A stretch of 64,000 bases of DNA from CAIYYX01 sp035530135 (GCA_035530135.1 DATKVJ010000077.1:12070-76069); one strand, 5' to 3'; shown: positions 18,375-28,580, numbered from the stretch's first letter. A program made the numbers and translations. The notes: generated from the sequence alone by a model not told the origin.

Positions 18375-18765
18375 CGTGCAAAACGATTCATCGTGGTTGC
18401 GTTGTGGCCACTCTTGGGCTTGAGGCAACAGGTTACCGGAAATTGCCGCGAACGATCACCGACCCCGCCCCGGACTATTTCATCCGTCATATCCCGGAGC
18501 GGCCAGCCTTATCCACAATATCTGTGGATAAACTTGTGGATTGGATGGGGACGGATAGCTTAAATCGGCCTCCCGTAAGCCTTTTCCCTAGGCCGCTACA
18601 AAATGTAGCTTTGATTAAACTTATTATTTTTCATATACTTAATAAACACCACCGGGCCCCGTAAGGGATTTCGACGGATAGACACAAAGAACCGGCGACC
18701 GGAAAGATTCCGTTACAATCCGGACCCATGTTTCTTCAATTGTCAACCGCTTATCGAATCAGCGT
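18375..18765. other. 391-base spacer with DnaA-box cluster and AT-rich stretch
   Basis: Between the divergent Sel1-repeat gene and xseA there is no convincing gene. The spacer holds two perfect DnaA boxes and one relaxed box (18509-18543), an AT-rich stretch (about 18598-18648) and a TACAAT element (18714-18719) ahead of a short open frame at 18728. A weak GC hairpin pairs GGCCT with AGGCC near 18568-18594. Confidence 0.6.
18509..18543. promoter_or_regulatory. Cluster of DnaA boxes
   Basis: TTATCCACA at 18509-18517 and its exact reverse complement TGTGGATAA at 18523-18531 are both perfect consensus DnaA boxes, inverted and 5 bases apart. TGTGGATTG at 18535-18543 matches at 7 of 9 positions. 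An AT-rich segment follows about 55 bases later. Possible roles are DnaA-regulated transcription, a DnaA titration or reactivation site, or an origin; dnaA and dnaN are not adjacent, which argues against oriC. Confidence 0.6.
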
Positions 18766-18784
18766 ATGCCTGCTGAAGTCCTGA
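18728..18784 (+). CDS. Possible 18-residue leader ORF overlapping xseA
   Basis: ATG 18728 lies 8 bases after a TACAAT element and opens an 18-codon frame (MFLQLSTAYRISVCLLKS) that ends 19 bases inside xseA in another frame. Translation of it could couple to or compete with xseA. Support is only positional, with no ribosome site; it may be meaningless. Confidence 0.25.
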   Translation: MFLQLSTAYRISVCLLKS

Positions 18785-20091
18785 CCGTTTCGGGCTTGAA
18801 TCGCCGCGTCCGCGAAATCCTGCAGCGGAACTTTCCGCTGTTGTGGGTCGGCGGCGAAGTCTCGAACCTGACCCGCGCCAGTTCGGGGCATGTCTATTTT
18901 TCGCTCAAGGACGAGACTGCCCAGGTGCGCTGCGTGATGTTCAAGAATCGCGCGCAGTCGCTGCCCTGGCGCTTGGAGAATGGCCAGCAGGTCGAAGCCC
19001 AGGCGCTGGTGACGCTGTTCGAGACGCGCGGCGACTTTCAGCTCAACATCGAGGGGCTCCGCCGCGCCGGCCTGGGCGCGCGCTACGAAGCCTATGCCCG
19101 CCTGCGCGAGCGGCTCGAGCGCGAGGGACTGTTTGCGGCGAAGAGGAAGCGGGTGTTGCCGCGCTTCCCTCGCCGCATCGGCATCGTCACTTCGCCCCAG
19201 GCGGCGGCACTGCACGATGTCCTCACCGCCCTGAGGCGACGCGCGCCGCATCTGCCGGCGATCCTCTATCCGGCGCCAGTGCAGGGCGAAGGCGCCGCCG
19301 AAAAAATCGCCGCTGCGATTCTTCATGCCGGCCGGCAGGTCGGGACCGACGCGATCGACGTTCTGATCGTCGTGCGCGGCGGCGGCAGCATCGAGGATCT
19401 CTGGGCCTTCAACGAGGAGGCGGTGGCGCGCGCCATCGCCGAATGCCCGATCGCCGTTGTGAGCGGCGTCGGCCACGAAACCGATATCACCATCGCCGAC
19501 TTCGCGGCCGACCGGCGCGCGGCGACCCCGACCGCCGCCGCCGAACTGGTCAGCGCCGGCTGGTTCGCCGCGAGGCACGAAATCGCCGCGCTCGCCGACG
19601 GCTTGCGGCGCGGGCTGCGGACCCTGATCGAGGCGCGGACGCAGCGCGTCGATCTGCTCGCGCATAGCCTCGTACACCCGGGCACAAGACTCGCACGCGA
19701 CCGACAAGCACTGGCCCACTTGGCGACACGGCTCTCCGCCGCGCTGGCGACGCGGCAGCGCCACCACGCCGTCGCCCTCGATCACCTGCACCTGCGCCTC
19801 GCCCGGGTCCGGCCGCAGACCCAACCCCTGCGCGGACGTCTGGCGCTGGCCGAGCAAGGCCTGTCGGCGGCGTGGCGCAACCAACTCTCGAAGCAACTCG
19901 GCTATCTCGGCGCGCTCGCCGCGGCGCTGGCCCAACTCAGTCCGCAGGCCACGCTCGCTCGTGGCTACAGCATCGTCCGCGACCGGCACGGCGCAGTGCT
20001 GCGCGATAGCAGCCAGGTCGCCGCCGGCGATGCCGTGGAACTCAGCTTCGCGGTCGGCTGGGCGCGCGCGCACATCAGCGAAACCGGTTGA
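18766..20091 (+). CDS. xseA: Exodeoxyribonuclease VII large subunit
   Basis: A 441-residue catalytic subunit of exonuclease VII, which degrades single-stranded DNA in both directions. The N-terminal OB fold reads LLWVGGEVSNLTRASSGHVYFSLKD. The catalytic region includes RRIGIVTSPQAAALHDV and RGGGSIEDLWAFNEE, then SGVGHETDITIADFAADRRAATPTAA, all strongly conserved. A long helical C-terminal part follows. The small subunit gene xseB is not in the window. It is downstream of the DnaA-box spacer and 94 bases upstream of sodB. Confidence 0.97.
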   Translation: MPAEVLTVSGLNRRVREILQRNFPLLWVGGEVSNLTRASSGHVYFSLKDETAQVRCVMFKNRAQSLPWRLENGQQVEAQALVTLFETRGDFQLNIEGLRRAGLGARYEAYARLRERLEREGLFAAKRKRVLPRFPRRIGIVTSPQAAALHDVLTALRRRAPHLPAILYPAPVQGEGAAEKIAAAILHAGRQVGTDAIDVLIVVRGGGSIEDLWAFNEEAVARAIAECPIAVVSGVGHETDITIADFAADRRAATPTAAAELVSAGWFAARHEIAALADGLRRGLRTLIEARTQRVDLLAHSLVHPGTRLARDRQALAHLATRLSAALATRQRHHAVALDHLHLRLARVRPQTQPLRGRLALAEQGLSAAWRNQLSKQLGYLGALAAALAQLSPQATLARGYSIVRDRHGAVLRDSSQVAAGDAVELSFAVGWARAHISETG

Positions 20092-20185
20092 GGGGCGGCG
20101 GCACCATGAGAGCGATTGCCATCGACCGCTTCTCCGACTAAACTTGTCAAGTTTTCGTATCCACCGCACAAACAGGAGATATCAT

Positions 20186-20764
20186 ATGGAACACACCCTA
20201 CCCCCGCTACCGTACGCGTTAGACGCACTGGCACCGCATATCTCCAAGGAGACGCTGGAGTTCCATTACGGCAAGCATCACCAGACCTACGTCACCAATC
20301 TCAATAACCTGATCAAAGGCACCGAATTCGCGAACGCGACGCTCGAGGAGATCGTCAAGAAATCCACCGGCGGCACTTTCAACAACGCCGCCCAAGTGTG
20401 GAATCACAGCTTCTACTGGAACGGCCTCAAGCCCAATGGCGGCGGCGCCCCGGCCGGCACCCTGGCCGATGCCATCAACAAGAAGTGGGGCTCGTTCGAC
20501 GAGTTCAAGAAAGCCTTCCAGGCCGCCGCTGTCGGCAATTTCGGCTCCGGTTGGACCTGGCTGGTCAAGAAGGCCGACGGCTCGGTGGACATCGTCAACA
20601 CCAGCAATGCGGCAACGCCCTTGACCGGCAACGACAAGCCGCTGCTAACCTGCGACGTATGGGAGCACGCCTACTACATCGACTATCGCAACGCGCGCGC
20701 CAAGTACGTCGAGGTCTTCTGGAATCTGGTCAACTGGGATTTCGCTGCGAAGAACTTCGCTTAA
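20186..20764 (+). CDS. sodB: Iron superoxide dismutase
   Basis: A 192-residue cytosolic enzyme converting superoxide to peroxide and oxygen. Metal ligands are His27 (EFHYGKHH), His74 (VWNHSFYW), and the Asp and His of DVWEHAYYIDY. The Gln in NNAAQVWNH (position 70) is typical of the iron rather than manganese type. An AGGAG ribosome site lies 7 bases before the ATG at 20186. The reading frame extends upstream but the SD and homology fix this start. A hairpin terminator follows (20782-20819). Confidence 0.97.
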   Translation: MEHTLPPLPYALDALAPHISKETLEFHYGKHHQTYVTNLNNLIKGTEFANATLEEIVKKSTGGTFNNAAQVWNHSFYWNGLKPNGGGAPAGTLADAINKKWGSFDEFKKAFQAAAVGNFGSGWTWLVKKADGSVDIVNTSNAATPLTGNDKPLLTCDVWEHAYYIDYRNARAKYVEVFWNLVNWDFAAKNFA

Positions 20765-20781
20765 GCCGCACCACAGACAGG

Positions 20782-20819
20782 CCGTCGCTACTGCCAGCCG
20801 GGCAGGGCGGCGGTTTGTT
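20782..20819 (+). terminator. Probable terminator of sodB
   Basis: A GC-rich stem starting CCGTCGC and closing GGCGGCGG, with an inner CTGCC/GGCAG pairing, is followed by TTTGTT. It lies 18 bases after the sodB stop. Confidence 0.6.
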
Positions 20820-20854
20820 ACTCTGCGGAGCATGAAGATCGCCCTGAGAGACGA

Positions 20855-21301
20855 CTAGCGCGCTGGCGGCGCCCGATCGACGCCGGCGATGGTCGTGCCG
20901 TCCCCTAGGCCCCGGCGCTTGAACCAAGCGGCGTTCATTTCCAGGGCAAATCTGGCAGGCCGGGCGGCACAGTGGGCGTTCTCGGTCTGCGGCAACATTT
21001 CCTCGATGTTGATGATACGCCCCCGCCCATCGAGAAAGGCCACGGACAACGGCATCAGGGTGTTGCGCATCCACATGCAGTGTCGCGCCTCCTGATCGAA
21101 GACGAACAGCATGCCGTTATTGACCGGCATGCTCCTGCGGTGCATCAGACCCTCGGCGCGCGACTCGTAGGTATTCGCCAGTTCCGCCCGGATGCGGTAA
21201 ATGCCGGCAGTGAGCTCCAGCGACTGCTGCGCCTGGACTTGCCATGCCGTCAGCGCCAAAGCAGCGACGATCCAGCATGCTGGTTGGCTATGCCATCTCA
21301 T
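20855..21301 (-). CDS. Exported DUF192 protein
   Basis: A 148-residue protein with an N-terminal signal peptide (hydrophobic about residues 9-19, likely cut after VQAQ). A DUF192 domain follows: the ESRAEGLMHRRSMPVNNGMLFVF, MWMRNTLMPLSVAFLD and MLPQTENAHC segments are diagnostic. DUF192 proteins are periplasmic or extracellular and their function is not established; the Trp/Met/Arg-rich core suggests ligand or metal binding. It is convergent with sodB and lies on the same strand as the Lys-rich genes but beyond their terminator, so it is likely a separate transcript. Confidence 0.85.
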   Translation of the reverse strand: MRWHSQPACWIVAALALTAWQVQAQQSLELTAGIYRIRAELANTYESRAEGLMHRRSMPVNNGMLFVFDQEARHCMWMRNTLMPLSVAFLDGRGRIINIEEMLPQTENAHCAARPARFALEMNAAWFKRRGLGDGTTIAGVDRAPPAR

Positions 21302-21322
21302 GGCGGCTCCTCCGGATCGAGC

Positions 21323-21352
21323 AAAAAAAAGGCAGGGAAAACCCTGCCTTTT
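21323..21352 (-). terminator. Terminator downstream of the 68-residue Lys-rich gene
   Basis: Perfect GGCAGGG/CCCTGCC stem with AAAA loop, extended by A/T pairs. On the minus strand it ends in eight T residues, 18 bases after the stop at 21370. Confidence 0.85.
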
Positions 21353-21369
21353 CCTGATGAGGCGAAGAA

Positions 21370-21576
21370 TTACTTCTTCTCTTCCTTCTTCTCAGCCTTC
21401 TTCACGGCCTTCTTGGCGGCCTTCTTCTTCACGACCTTCTTCACGGCCTTCTTCTCAACCTTCTTCTCGGCCTTCACTTCGGTCTTGGTTTCGGCCTTCT
21501 TTTCTTCGGCGGCGAAGCCGGAAAAGGAGACGGTGGCGAACATCGCAGCAACAAGGATCGACAGCAGTTTGCTCAT
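21370..21576 (-). CDS. Small exported Lys/Ala/Glu-rich protein
   Basis: A 68-residue protein: a clear signal peptide (MSKLLSILVAAMFATVSFSGFAA) followed by a low-complexity tail of KAEKK/KKVVKKKAAKK units with about half lysine. The mature part is probably a disordered cationic peptide in the periplasm. It is composed like acid-shock protein Asr and like the neighbour at 21712-21945, which shares the opening MSKL and the signal-peptide layout. It has AGGA upstream of the ATG and its own terminator. Function unknown; histone-like roles are unlikely given the signal peptide. Confidence 0.75.
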   Translation of the reverse strand: MSKLLSILVAAMFATVSFSGFAAEEKKAETKTEVKAEKKVEKKAVKKVVKKKAAKKAVKKAEKKEEKK

Positions 21577-21673
21577 GATTGATTTCCTATAATATTAATT
21601 ACTTAATGGCGACCGGCAATATGACGGCCGGAGCATTATACCGAAAGCCGGGTAGCGAAGCAGGCTTTCAAAC

Positions 21674-21701
21674 AACGATGGGCAGCTTGCTGCCCATCGT
21701 T
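21674..21701 (-). terminator. Terminator downstream of the 77-residue Lys-rich gene
   Basis: A 12-bp perfect stem AACGATGGGCAG/CTGCCCATCGTT with loop CTTG, followed on the minus strand by GTTTG, 10 bases after the stop. The U-run is imperfect. Confidence 0.7.
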
Positions 21702-21711
21702 CCCAGGCCAA

Positions 21712-21945
21712 TTACTTGGCGGCGGGGGCGGCAGCCTTCTTGGCCTTCTTGGCCTTATGGGCGACCTTCTTGGCTTTATGGGCGACCTTCTTAGCCTTCT
21801 TGGCCTTCGGGGCTTCAGCCTTGGCGGCAGCCGGAGCGGCAGCGGCAGGCATCGAGGCGGGCTCGGCGGCCTTAGGGGCATCAGCGGCAAAAGCGGTGGT
21901 GGCGGCAAAAGCAGCGGCGATCAACAGGGTCATCAGTTTGCTCAT
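21712..21945 (-). CDS. Small exported Lys/Ala-rich repeat protein
   Basis: A 77-residue protein with a signal peptide (MSKLMTLLIAAAFAATTAFA), an Ala/Pro-rich spacer and a basic tail with two tandem copies of a VAHKAKK-type heptad. Translation starts at ATG 21943-21945, preceded by AAAGGAAAC. It resembles E. coli Asr in composition (signal peptide plus Lys/Ala/His) and is a likely paralogue of the 68-residue neighbour. Each has its own terminator, so they may be expressed separately. Function unknown; binding to polyanions or envelope buffering are guesses. Confidence 0.75.
   Translation of the reverse strand: MSKLMTLLIAAAFAATTAFAADAPKAAEPASMPAAAAPAAAKAEAPKAKKAKKVAHKAKKVAHKAKKAKKAAAPAAK
21751..21792 (-). 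repeat. Two tandem 21-bp units in the Lys-rich gene
   Basis: Positions 21751-21771 and 21772-21792 are 21-base units differing at one base, encoding consecutive seven-residue basic repeats. The near identity suggests a recent duplication or slippage. Confidence 0.8.
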
Positions 21946-22083
21946 TTTGTTTCCTTTGCGATGTTTAGCGATATTTGGCTTGGGTCTTGGTTTTGACACT
22001 GCAGGCCGAAACCGGGTGTCGCTAACAATAACGCGCGAGTTTCGGGCAGGTTGACAGCCCCATTCACCTATCTTCCGACCAAT

Positions 22084-23877
22084 TTAAGCTGTTTTGCCAA
22101 GTCCGAACTGGTCATCATCTTGGCCTGAGGTATGGCCAAAGCGCACGGAATCGGGATAGGGAAAGAAATCCTTGACCTCACCGCGGCCGATCGCCGCCTG
22201 GGTCTCTCTCCAGAAGCTAATTTCGAGCAAATCGGCGTGATGCTCCATGAAGCTCTTCCGCACCCGGGGCGAGGTCAGCAGGAAGGTGGCGAACTCCTCA
22301 GGAAAAACATCGTTCCGGGAAACCGAGTACCAAGCCTCGCCGGACATTTCCATCTCGGGATTTGGCGCTGGCGGAATCGTTCGGAAACGGCAGTCGCTCA
22401 TGTGCTCGATTTCGTCATAGTCGTAGAAGACGACGCGGCCGAAACGGGTAATACCGAAGTTTTTCCAGAGCATGTCGCCGGGAAAGATGTTGGCGATCGC
22501 CAGTTCGCGGATGGCGTTGCCATATTCGCTCACCGCGTGCTCGATGAGATCTTGGTTGTTTTCCCGTTCGGCCCGGTTGAGATAGAGGTTGAGCGGCTCC
22601 ATGCGGCGCTCGATGTAGAGGTGCTTGATGACGAGATCGTCGCCATCCTCCTCGAGCAAGGACGGCGCTTGCTGGTAAAGCTGGCCGAGAAGCTCCGGCG
22701 AGAAGCGCGCCTTGGGCAGGGCGGCATAGGAGAACTCCAGGGTGTCGGCCATGCGCCCGACGCGATCGACCTGTTTGACCAACTGATACTTGCGTTTGAC
22801 AGTTTCCCGGTCAATATCCTTGGAGGCGCCGAACACATCCTTTATCAGCTTGAACACATAGGGATAGGACGGCAGCGTAAACACCAACATCACCAGCCCG
22901 GGGATGCCGGGCGCGATGACGAAGTCGTCCCGCGAGTGATGCAGATGGAAGATCAGATCGCGGAAGAACAGGGCCTTGCCCTGTTTGCCCAGCCCCAGCA
23001 TCGAGTACAGCTCTGAACGCGGCTTGCCCGGCACGATGCTGCGCAGAAACTGCACGTAGGCCGAGGGCACTTCCATGTCCACCATGAAGTAGGCGCGCGA
23101 CAGCGAAAACAGCGTGCCGATGCACCTGTCGTCGAGCAAAATAGTGTCCAGGAAAAGTTCTCCCGACGACGTATGCAGGACCGGGACGGCGAACGGATAT
23201 TCGATGCCGCCGTTGATCGCCTTGCCGATGATATAGGCGGCCTTGTTGCGATAGAAAGCCGAACTCAGGACCTGGATCTGGAAATCTAACTCGCGACTCG
23301 GCCATCGGCCAAGATGCCCATCGACCGCGCGACAGACATAGGCGACGTCGCGCTCTAAATCCTGGTACGGGCGCCGCCAGCCGAAGTCGAGCAGGATCGC
23401 GCCGACGACGCGGCGCAGCCCGACCTGATTGGGGTAGTAGCAGCGGAAGGCGGGTGGATCGGACTCGATGTACTCGGTCGAGATGGCCGGCCGGACGAAA
23501 ATGAAATCGTTGTGGAAATAGGTTCGGTGCAGAATCTTGCAGAACACCGAATTGAAGAAGGTCTCCGCCAACTCCGGCTGCTTGTGCTCGATCAGCAGAT
23601 CGATGTAGTACAGCTTGGCTTGTTTCCAGACCGCGTCGTCGATCGATTCGGCGTGGAACTCGCTGTGTAGCCGCGAGACCGTCTCCCGGACGCGGTCGTC
23701 GTAGAACTGGATGCGATCACGGACCGCTTGCTGCACTGCCAGCCACTCTCCCGCTTCAAAACGGTCCTTGGCCTGTCTCGAACACTCCCGGAACAGCCGG
23801 TAGTGCCTGTTGAATCCGTCGATCAGCGCCCGTGCGATGTCCTGTGCAGCAATGCTATGGCCTCCTGGCGCGTCCAT
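22084..23877 (-). CDS. aceK: Isocitrate dehydrogenase kinase/phosphatase
   Basis: A 597-residue bifunctional enzyme that phosphorylates (inactivates) and dephosphorylates isocitrate dehydrogenase, steering isocitrate into the glyoxylate bypass. It shows the conserved N-terminal regulatory half (YYIDLLIEHKQPELAETFFNSVFCKIL), the ATP-binding APGIPGLVMLVFTLPSYPYVFKLIKD stretch, and the catalytic FGRVVFYDYDEIEHM region. It is divergent from its substrate gene icd. In E. coli aceK is in aceBAK; here aceA and aceB lie 5-8 kb away instead. Confidence 0.97.
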   Translation of the reverse strand: MDAPGGHSIAAQDIARALIDGFNRHYRLFRECSRQAKDRFEAGEWLAVQQAVRDRIQFYDDRVRETVSRLHSEFHAESIDDAVWKQAKLYYIDLLIEHKQPELAETFFNSVFCKILHRTYFHNDFIFVRPAISTEYIESDPPAFRCYYPNQVGLRRVVGAILLDFGWRRPYQDLERDVAYVCRAVDGHLGRWPSRELDFQIQVLSSAFYRNKAAYIIGKAINGGIEYPFAVPVLHTSSGELFLDTILLDDRCIGTLFSLSRAYFMVDMEVPSAYVQFLRSIVPGKPRSELYSMLGLGKQGKALFFRDLIFHLHHSRDDFVIAPGIPGLVMLVFTLPSYPYVFKLIKDVFGASKDIDRETVKRKYQLVKQVDRVGRMADTLEFSYAALPKARFSPELLGQLYQQAPSLLEEDGDDLVIKHLYIERRMEPLNLYLNRAERENNQDLIEHAVSEYGNAIRELAIANIFPGDMLWKNFGITRFGRVVFYDYDEIEHMSDCRFRTIPPAPNPEMEMSGEAWYSVSRNDVFPEEFATFLLTSPRVRKSFMEHHADLLEISFWRETQAAIGRGEVKDFFPYPDSVRFGHTSGQDDDQFGLGKTA

Positions 23878-24070
23878 GATGTTCCTACCCGATCCGCACT
23901 CCTTTGAATGCCCGATTCTACCAAGCTACCAAGCCTGCTAGAGGACCAGGGCATTATGAGGGATAATTGCAAAAAGTGGCCGCAAACTGATCAGCATCAA
24001 CTCTCAGTCCGGCCGGCAGGATTAAGCTCCCTGCGCGATCCGCATCTTAACTTCAACCGATGGAGCAGGC

Positions 24071-25300
24071 ATGAGCACTTCACTGATCAAGATCCCGCAG
24101 GGCGGGAAAAAAATCGTTCCCGGCCAGCCAATTCCCGACAATCCCATCATCCCCTTCATCGAAGGTGATGGCATCGGCGTCGATATCACGCCGGTGATGA
24201 TAGCTGTCGTCGATGCCGCCGTTGCCAAGGCCTACGGCGGCAAGAAAAAGATCCACTGGATGGAGATCTACTGCGGCGAAAAATCGACCAAGCTCTATGG
24301 CCCTGACGTCTGGATGCCGGACGAAACCCTCGCCGCGGTCAAAGACTACGTGATCTCGATCAAGGGCCCACTGACCACCCCGATCGGTGGCGGTATCCGC
24401 TCGCTCAACGTCGCTTTGCGCCAGCAACTGGATCTCTATGTCTGCCTGCGGCCGGTGCGCTACTTCCAGGGCGTGCCTTCACCGCTCAAGGATCCGGCCA
24501 AGACCGACATGGTGATTTTCCGCGAGAACACCGAGGACATCTATAGCGGCATCGAATGGCAGGCGGGCTCCGCCGACGCCCACAAGGTCATCAAGTTCCT
24601 GCAGGAGGAAATGGGCGTGACCAAGATTCGCTTCCCTGACACCTCCAGCATCGGCATCAAGCCGGTATCGCGGGAAGGCACCGAACGGCTGGTGCGCCAG
24701 GCGATCCAGTACGCCATCGCCAACAAGCGCAAATCGGTGACGATCGTGCACAAGGGCAACATCATGAAATTCACCGAAGGGGGCTTCCGTGACTGGGCCT
24801 ACGACTTGGCCAAGAAGGAGTTCGGCGGCGTCGAGATCGACGGCGGCCCGTGGCTAAAGCTGCCCAACGGCATCGTCGTCAAGGATGTCATCACCGATGC
24901 CTTCCTGCAGCAGATCCTGCTGCGCCCGGCCGAGTACGACGTCATCGCCACCTTGAACCTCAACGGGGATTACATCTCCGACGCACTGGCAGCTCAGGTC
25001 GGCGGCATCGGCATCGCCCCGGGCGCGAACATGTCCGACGACGTCGCCATGTTCGAGGCCACCCACGGCACCGCGCCGAAGTACGCCGGCCAGGACAAGG
25101 TCAACCCCGGTTCGCTGATTCTCTCCGCCGAGATGATGCTACGCCACATGGGCTGGACAGGAGCTGCAGACCTGATCATCGCGGCGACCGAAGCGGCGAT
25201 CAAGGACAAGTTCGTCACCTACGATCTCGCCCGCCTGATGGCGGGCGCCAAGGAAGTCTCCTGCTCAGCCTTCGGCAAGGCCATGATCGAGCGCATGTGA
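24071..25300 (+). CDS. icd: NADP-dependent isocitrate dehydrogenase
   Basis: A 409-residue TCA-cycle enzyme oxidising isocitrate to 2-oxoglutarate with NADP. The stretch GGGIRSLNVALRQ contains Ser111, equivalent to E. coli Ser113, the residue AceK phosphorylates, so the regulatory pair is intact. IVHKGNIMKFTEGGFRDW holds the substrate Lys and GTAPKYAG the coenzyme region. The gene is divergent from aceK across a 193-base spacer and convergent with a cold-shock gene, with a hairpin between them. Confidence 0.97.
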   Translation: MSTSLIKIPQGGKKIVPGQPIPDNPIIPFIEGDGIGVDITPVMIAVVDAAVAKAYGGKKKIHWMEIYCGEKSTKLYGPDVWMPDETLAAVKDYVISIKGPLTTPIGGGIRSLNVALRQQLDLYVCLRPVRYFQGVPSPLKDPAKTDMVIFRENTEDIYSGIEWQAGSADAHKVIKFLQEEMGVTKIRFPDTSSIGIKPVSREGTERLVRQAIQYAIANKRKSVTIVHKGNIMKFTEGGFRDWAYDLAKKEFGGVEIDGGPWLKLPNGIVVKDVITDAFLQQILLRPAEYDVIATLNLNGDYISDALAAQVGGIGIAPGANMSDDVAMFEATHGTAPKYAGQDKVNPGSLILSAEMMLRHMGWTGAADLIIAATEAAIKDKFVTYDLARLMAGAKEVSCSAFGKAMIERM

Positions 25301-25309
25301 ACGGGTGAT

Positions 25310-25343
25310 AAAAAACCCGCCGGGGCCTGAGCCACGGCGGGTT
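25310..25343 (-). terminator. Terminator between icd and csp
   Basis: AACCCGCCG pairs with CGGCGGGTT across a 12-base loop; on the minus strand it ends in six or more T, fitting termination of the csp gene. It may also act on icd from the other side, without a T-run. Confidence 0.75.
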
Positions 25344-25362
25344 ATGCAATCCGGTGGGCGTC

Positions 25363-25566
25363 TTACGCCTTCTGGATGTTCGAAGCTTGCTTGCCCTTGG
25401 GGCCCTGCACTACCTCGAACGAAACTTTTTCGCCTTCCTTCAGCGACTTGAAGCCGGGCATGTTGATGGCGGAGAAATGCGCGAAAAGGTCTTCGCTGCC
25501 ATCATCCGGCGTAATGAAGCCAAAACCTTTGGCGTCGTTGAACCATTTGACTGTACCAGTTGCCAT
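25363..25566 (-). CDS. CspA-family cold-shock protein
   Basis: A 67-residue single cold-shock domain that binds single-stranded RNA/DNA and acts as an RNA chaperone. The RNP1 (KGFGFI) and RNP2-like (DLFAHF) motifs are intact, and it begins MATGTVKWFNDAKGF. An AAGGA ribosome site precedes the ATG. A promoter candidate at 25734-25762 would give a 5' leader of about 160 bases, like cold-induced cspA mRNAs. It lies between icd and clpS, a common betaproteobacterial order. Confidence 0.95.
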   Translation of the reverse strand: MATGTVKWFNDAKGFGFITPDDGSEDLFAHFSAINMPGFKSLKEGEKVSFEVVQGPKGKQASNIQKA

Positions 25567-25733
25567 AAAGCTTATTCCTTAAACGTTGTCACACAAACCG
25601 GAACGATGCCGTACCGGGGCATGTTTGCGTTGCAAGCTCGCAACAGCAGAAGGCGCCAAGCGATGTTCGGAATTTTAAGAACTGCGGGGCTATCGACACT
25701 GAGGAGATCTTGATTTTGACAAACACGCCCCAA

Positions 25734-25762
25734 TTCTTACTTAACTGATAACAAAGAGTCAA
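25734..25762 (-). promoter_or_regulatory. Candidate promoter of the cold-shock gene
   Basis: On the minus strand TTGACT (25757-25762) and TAAGAA (25734-25739) are 17 bases apart. The -35 is strong, the -10 moderate. Predicted start is about 160 bases before the csp ATG. Confidence 0.45.
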
Positions 25763-25888
25763 GCGCTTTTTTTGATGGTGCACGACAAGACAATATCAAG
25801 CCTGCGTTGCCGGGCACCCGGAGTGCAGGCGAAGGTCCGGCAGGAAAAGGCGCAGAATAGCCTCGCTATTCCCCTGCTCCTGTTGGTG

Positions 25889-25916
25889 TTGCAGATTCGA
25901 CAATTCGCATTAGAAT
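25889..25916 (+). promoter_or_regulatory. Candidate promoter of clpS-clpA
   Basis: TTGCAG, a 16-base spacer and TAGAAT, with the clpS ATG starting 6 bases after the -10 hexamer. If used, the mRNA would begin at or next to the start codon (leaderless). Confidence 0.5.
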
Positions 25917-25922
25917 CACTCC

Positions 25923-26243
25923 ATGGCAACGCGCAAGCAGCAAGATGATCGCAGCAGTGGCGTGCTCGAGACCGAGCACAGCAAGACCAAGCCACCTCGA
26001 CTCTATAAGGTGCTGCTGCTGAACGACGACTTCACGCCGATGGATTTCGTCATAGTGGTGCTGCAAAAATTTTTTGGCTTTGGCCGAGAGCAGGCCACTC
26101 TCATCATGCTCAAGGTGCATCGCGAAGGAAAAGGTCTGTGCGGCGTCTATCCGCGTGACGTGGCGGCAACCAAGGTCGAACAGGTCAGTGCTTTTGCCCG
26201 CCAGAACCAACACCCCCTGGCGTGTGTAATGGAGGAAAATTGA
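25923..26243 (+). CDS. clpS: ATP-dependent Clp protease adaptor ClpS
   Basis: A 106-residue adaptor that binds N-end-rule substrates and delivers them to ClpAP. The core reads PPRLYKVLLLNDDFTPMDFVIVVLQKFFG and ends in a YPRDVAATKVEQV helix, matching ClpS well; the NDDFTPMDFV segment holds the N-degron pocket. It is immediately upstream of clpA with only 2 bases between them, so the two are one operon. Confidence 0.96.
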   Translation: MATRKQQDDRSSGVLETEHSKTKPPRLYKVLLLNDDFTPMDFVIVVLQKFFGFGREQATLIMLKVHREGKGLCGVYPRDVAATKVEQVSAFARQNQHPLACVMEEN

Positions 26244-26245
26244 AC

Positions 26246-28507
<2,262 letters not shown>

Positions 28508-28528
28508 GTCCTTGCACACACGCTGACC

Positions 28529-28559
28529 GCGGCTTGGCATTTGCCAGGCCGCTTTTTTT
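28529..28559 (+). terminator. Terminator of clpS-clpA
   Basis: GCGGC/GCCGC outer stem and GGCA/TGCC inner stem, followed by seven T, beginning 22 bases after the clpA stop. Confidence 0.8.
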
Positions 28560-28580
28560 CATCCGGGGGTAGGGGGTTCC

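Larger units (their letters stand above)
25567..25922. other. 356-base spacer between csp and clpS
   Basis: No protein gene is supported here. The left half reads as a probable long 5' leader of csp. On the right, TTGCAG (25889-25894), a 16-base gap and TAGAAT (25911-25916) form a clpS promoter only 6 bases from the clpS ATG. Confidence 0.55.

Noticed and set aside
17043..18563. 506-residue plus-strand open frame over the Sel1 repeats
   Set aside because: It is the antisense of a repeat protein and its own periodic sequence follows from that.
18375..18765. Spacer as the chromosomal oriC
   Set aside because: DnaA boxes are present but dnaA, dnaN, gyrB and rpmH are not adjacent, and three boxes are fewer than a typical origin; kept as a DnaA-binding candidate instead.
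21370..21945. Lys/Ala-rich genes as histone H1-like nucleoid proteins
   Set aside because: Both begin with clear signal peptides, so the mature proteins should not be in the cytosol.
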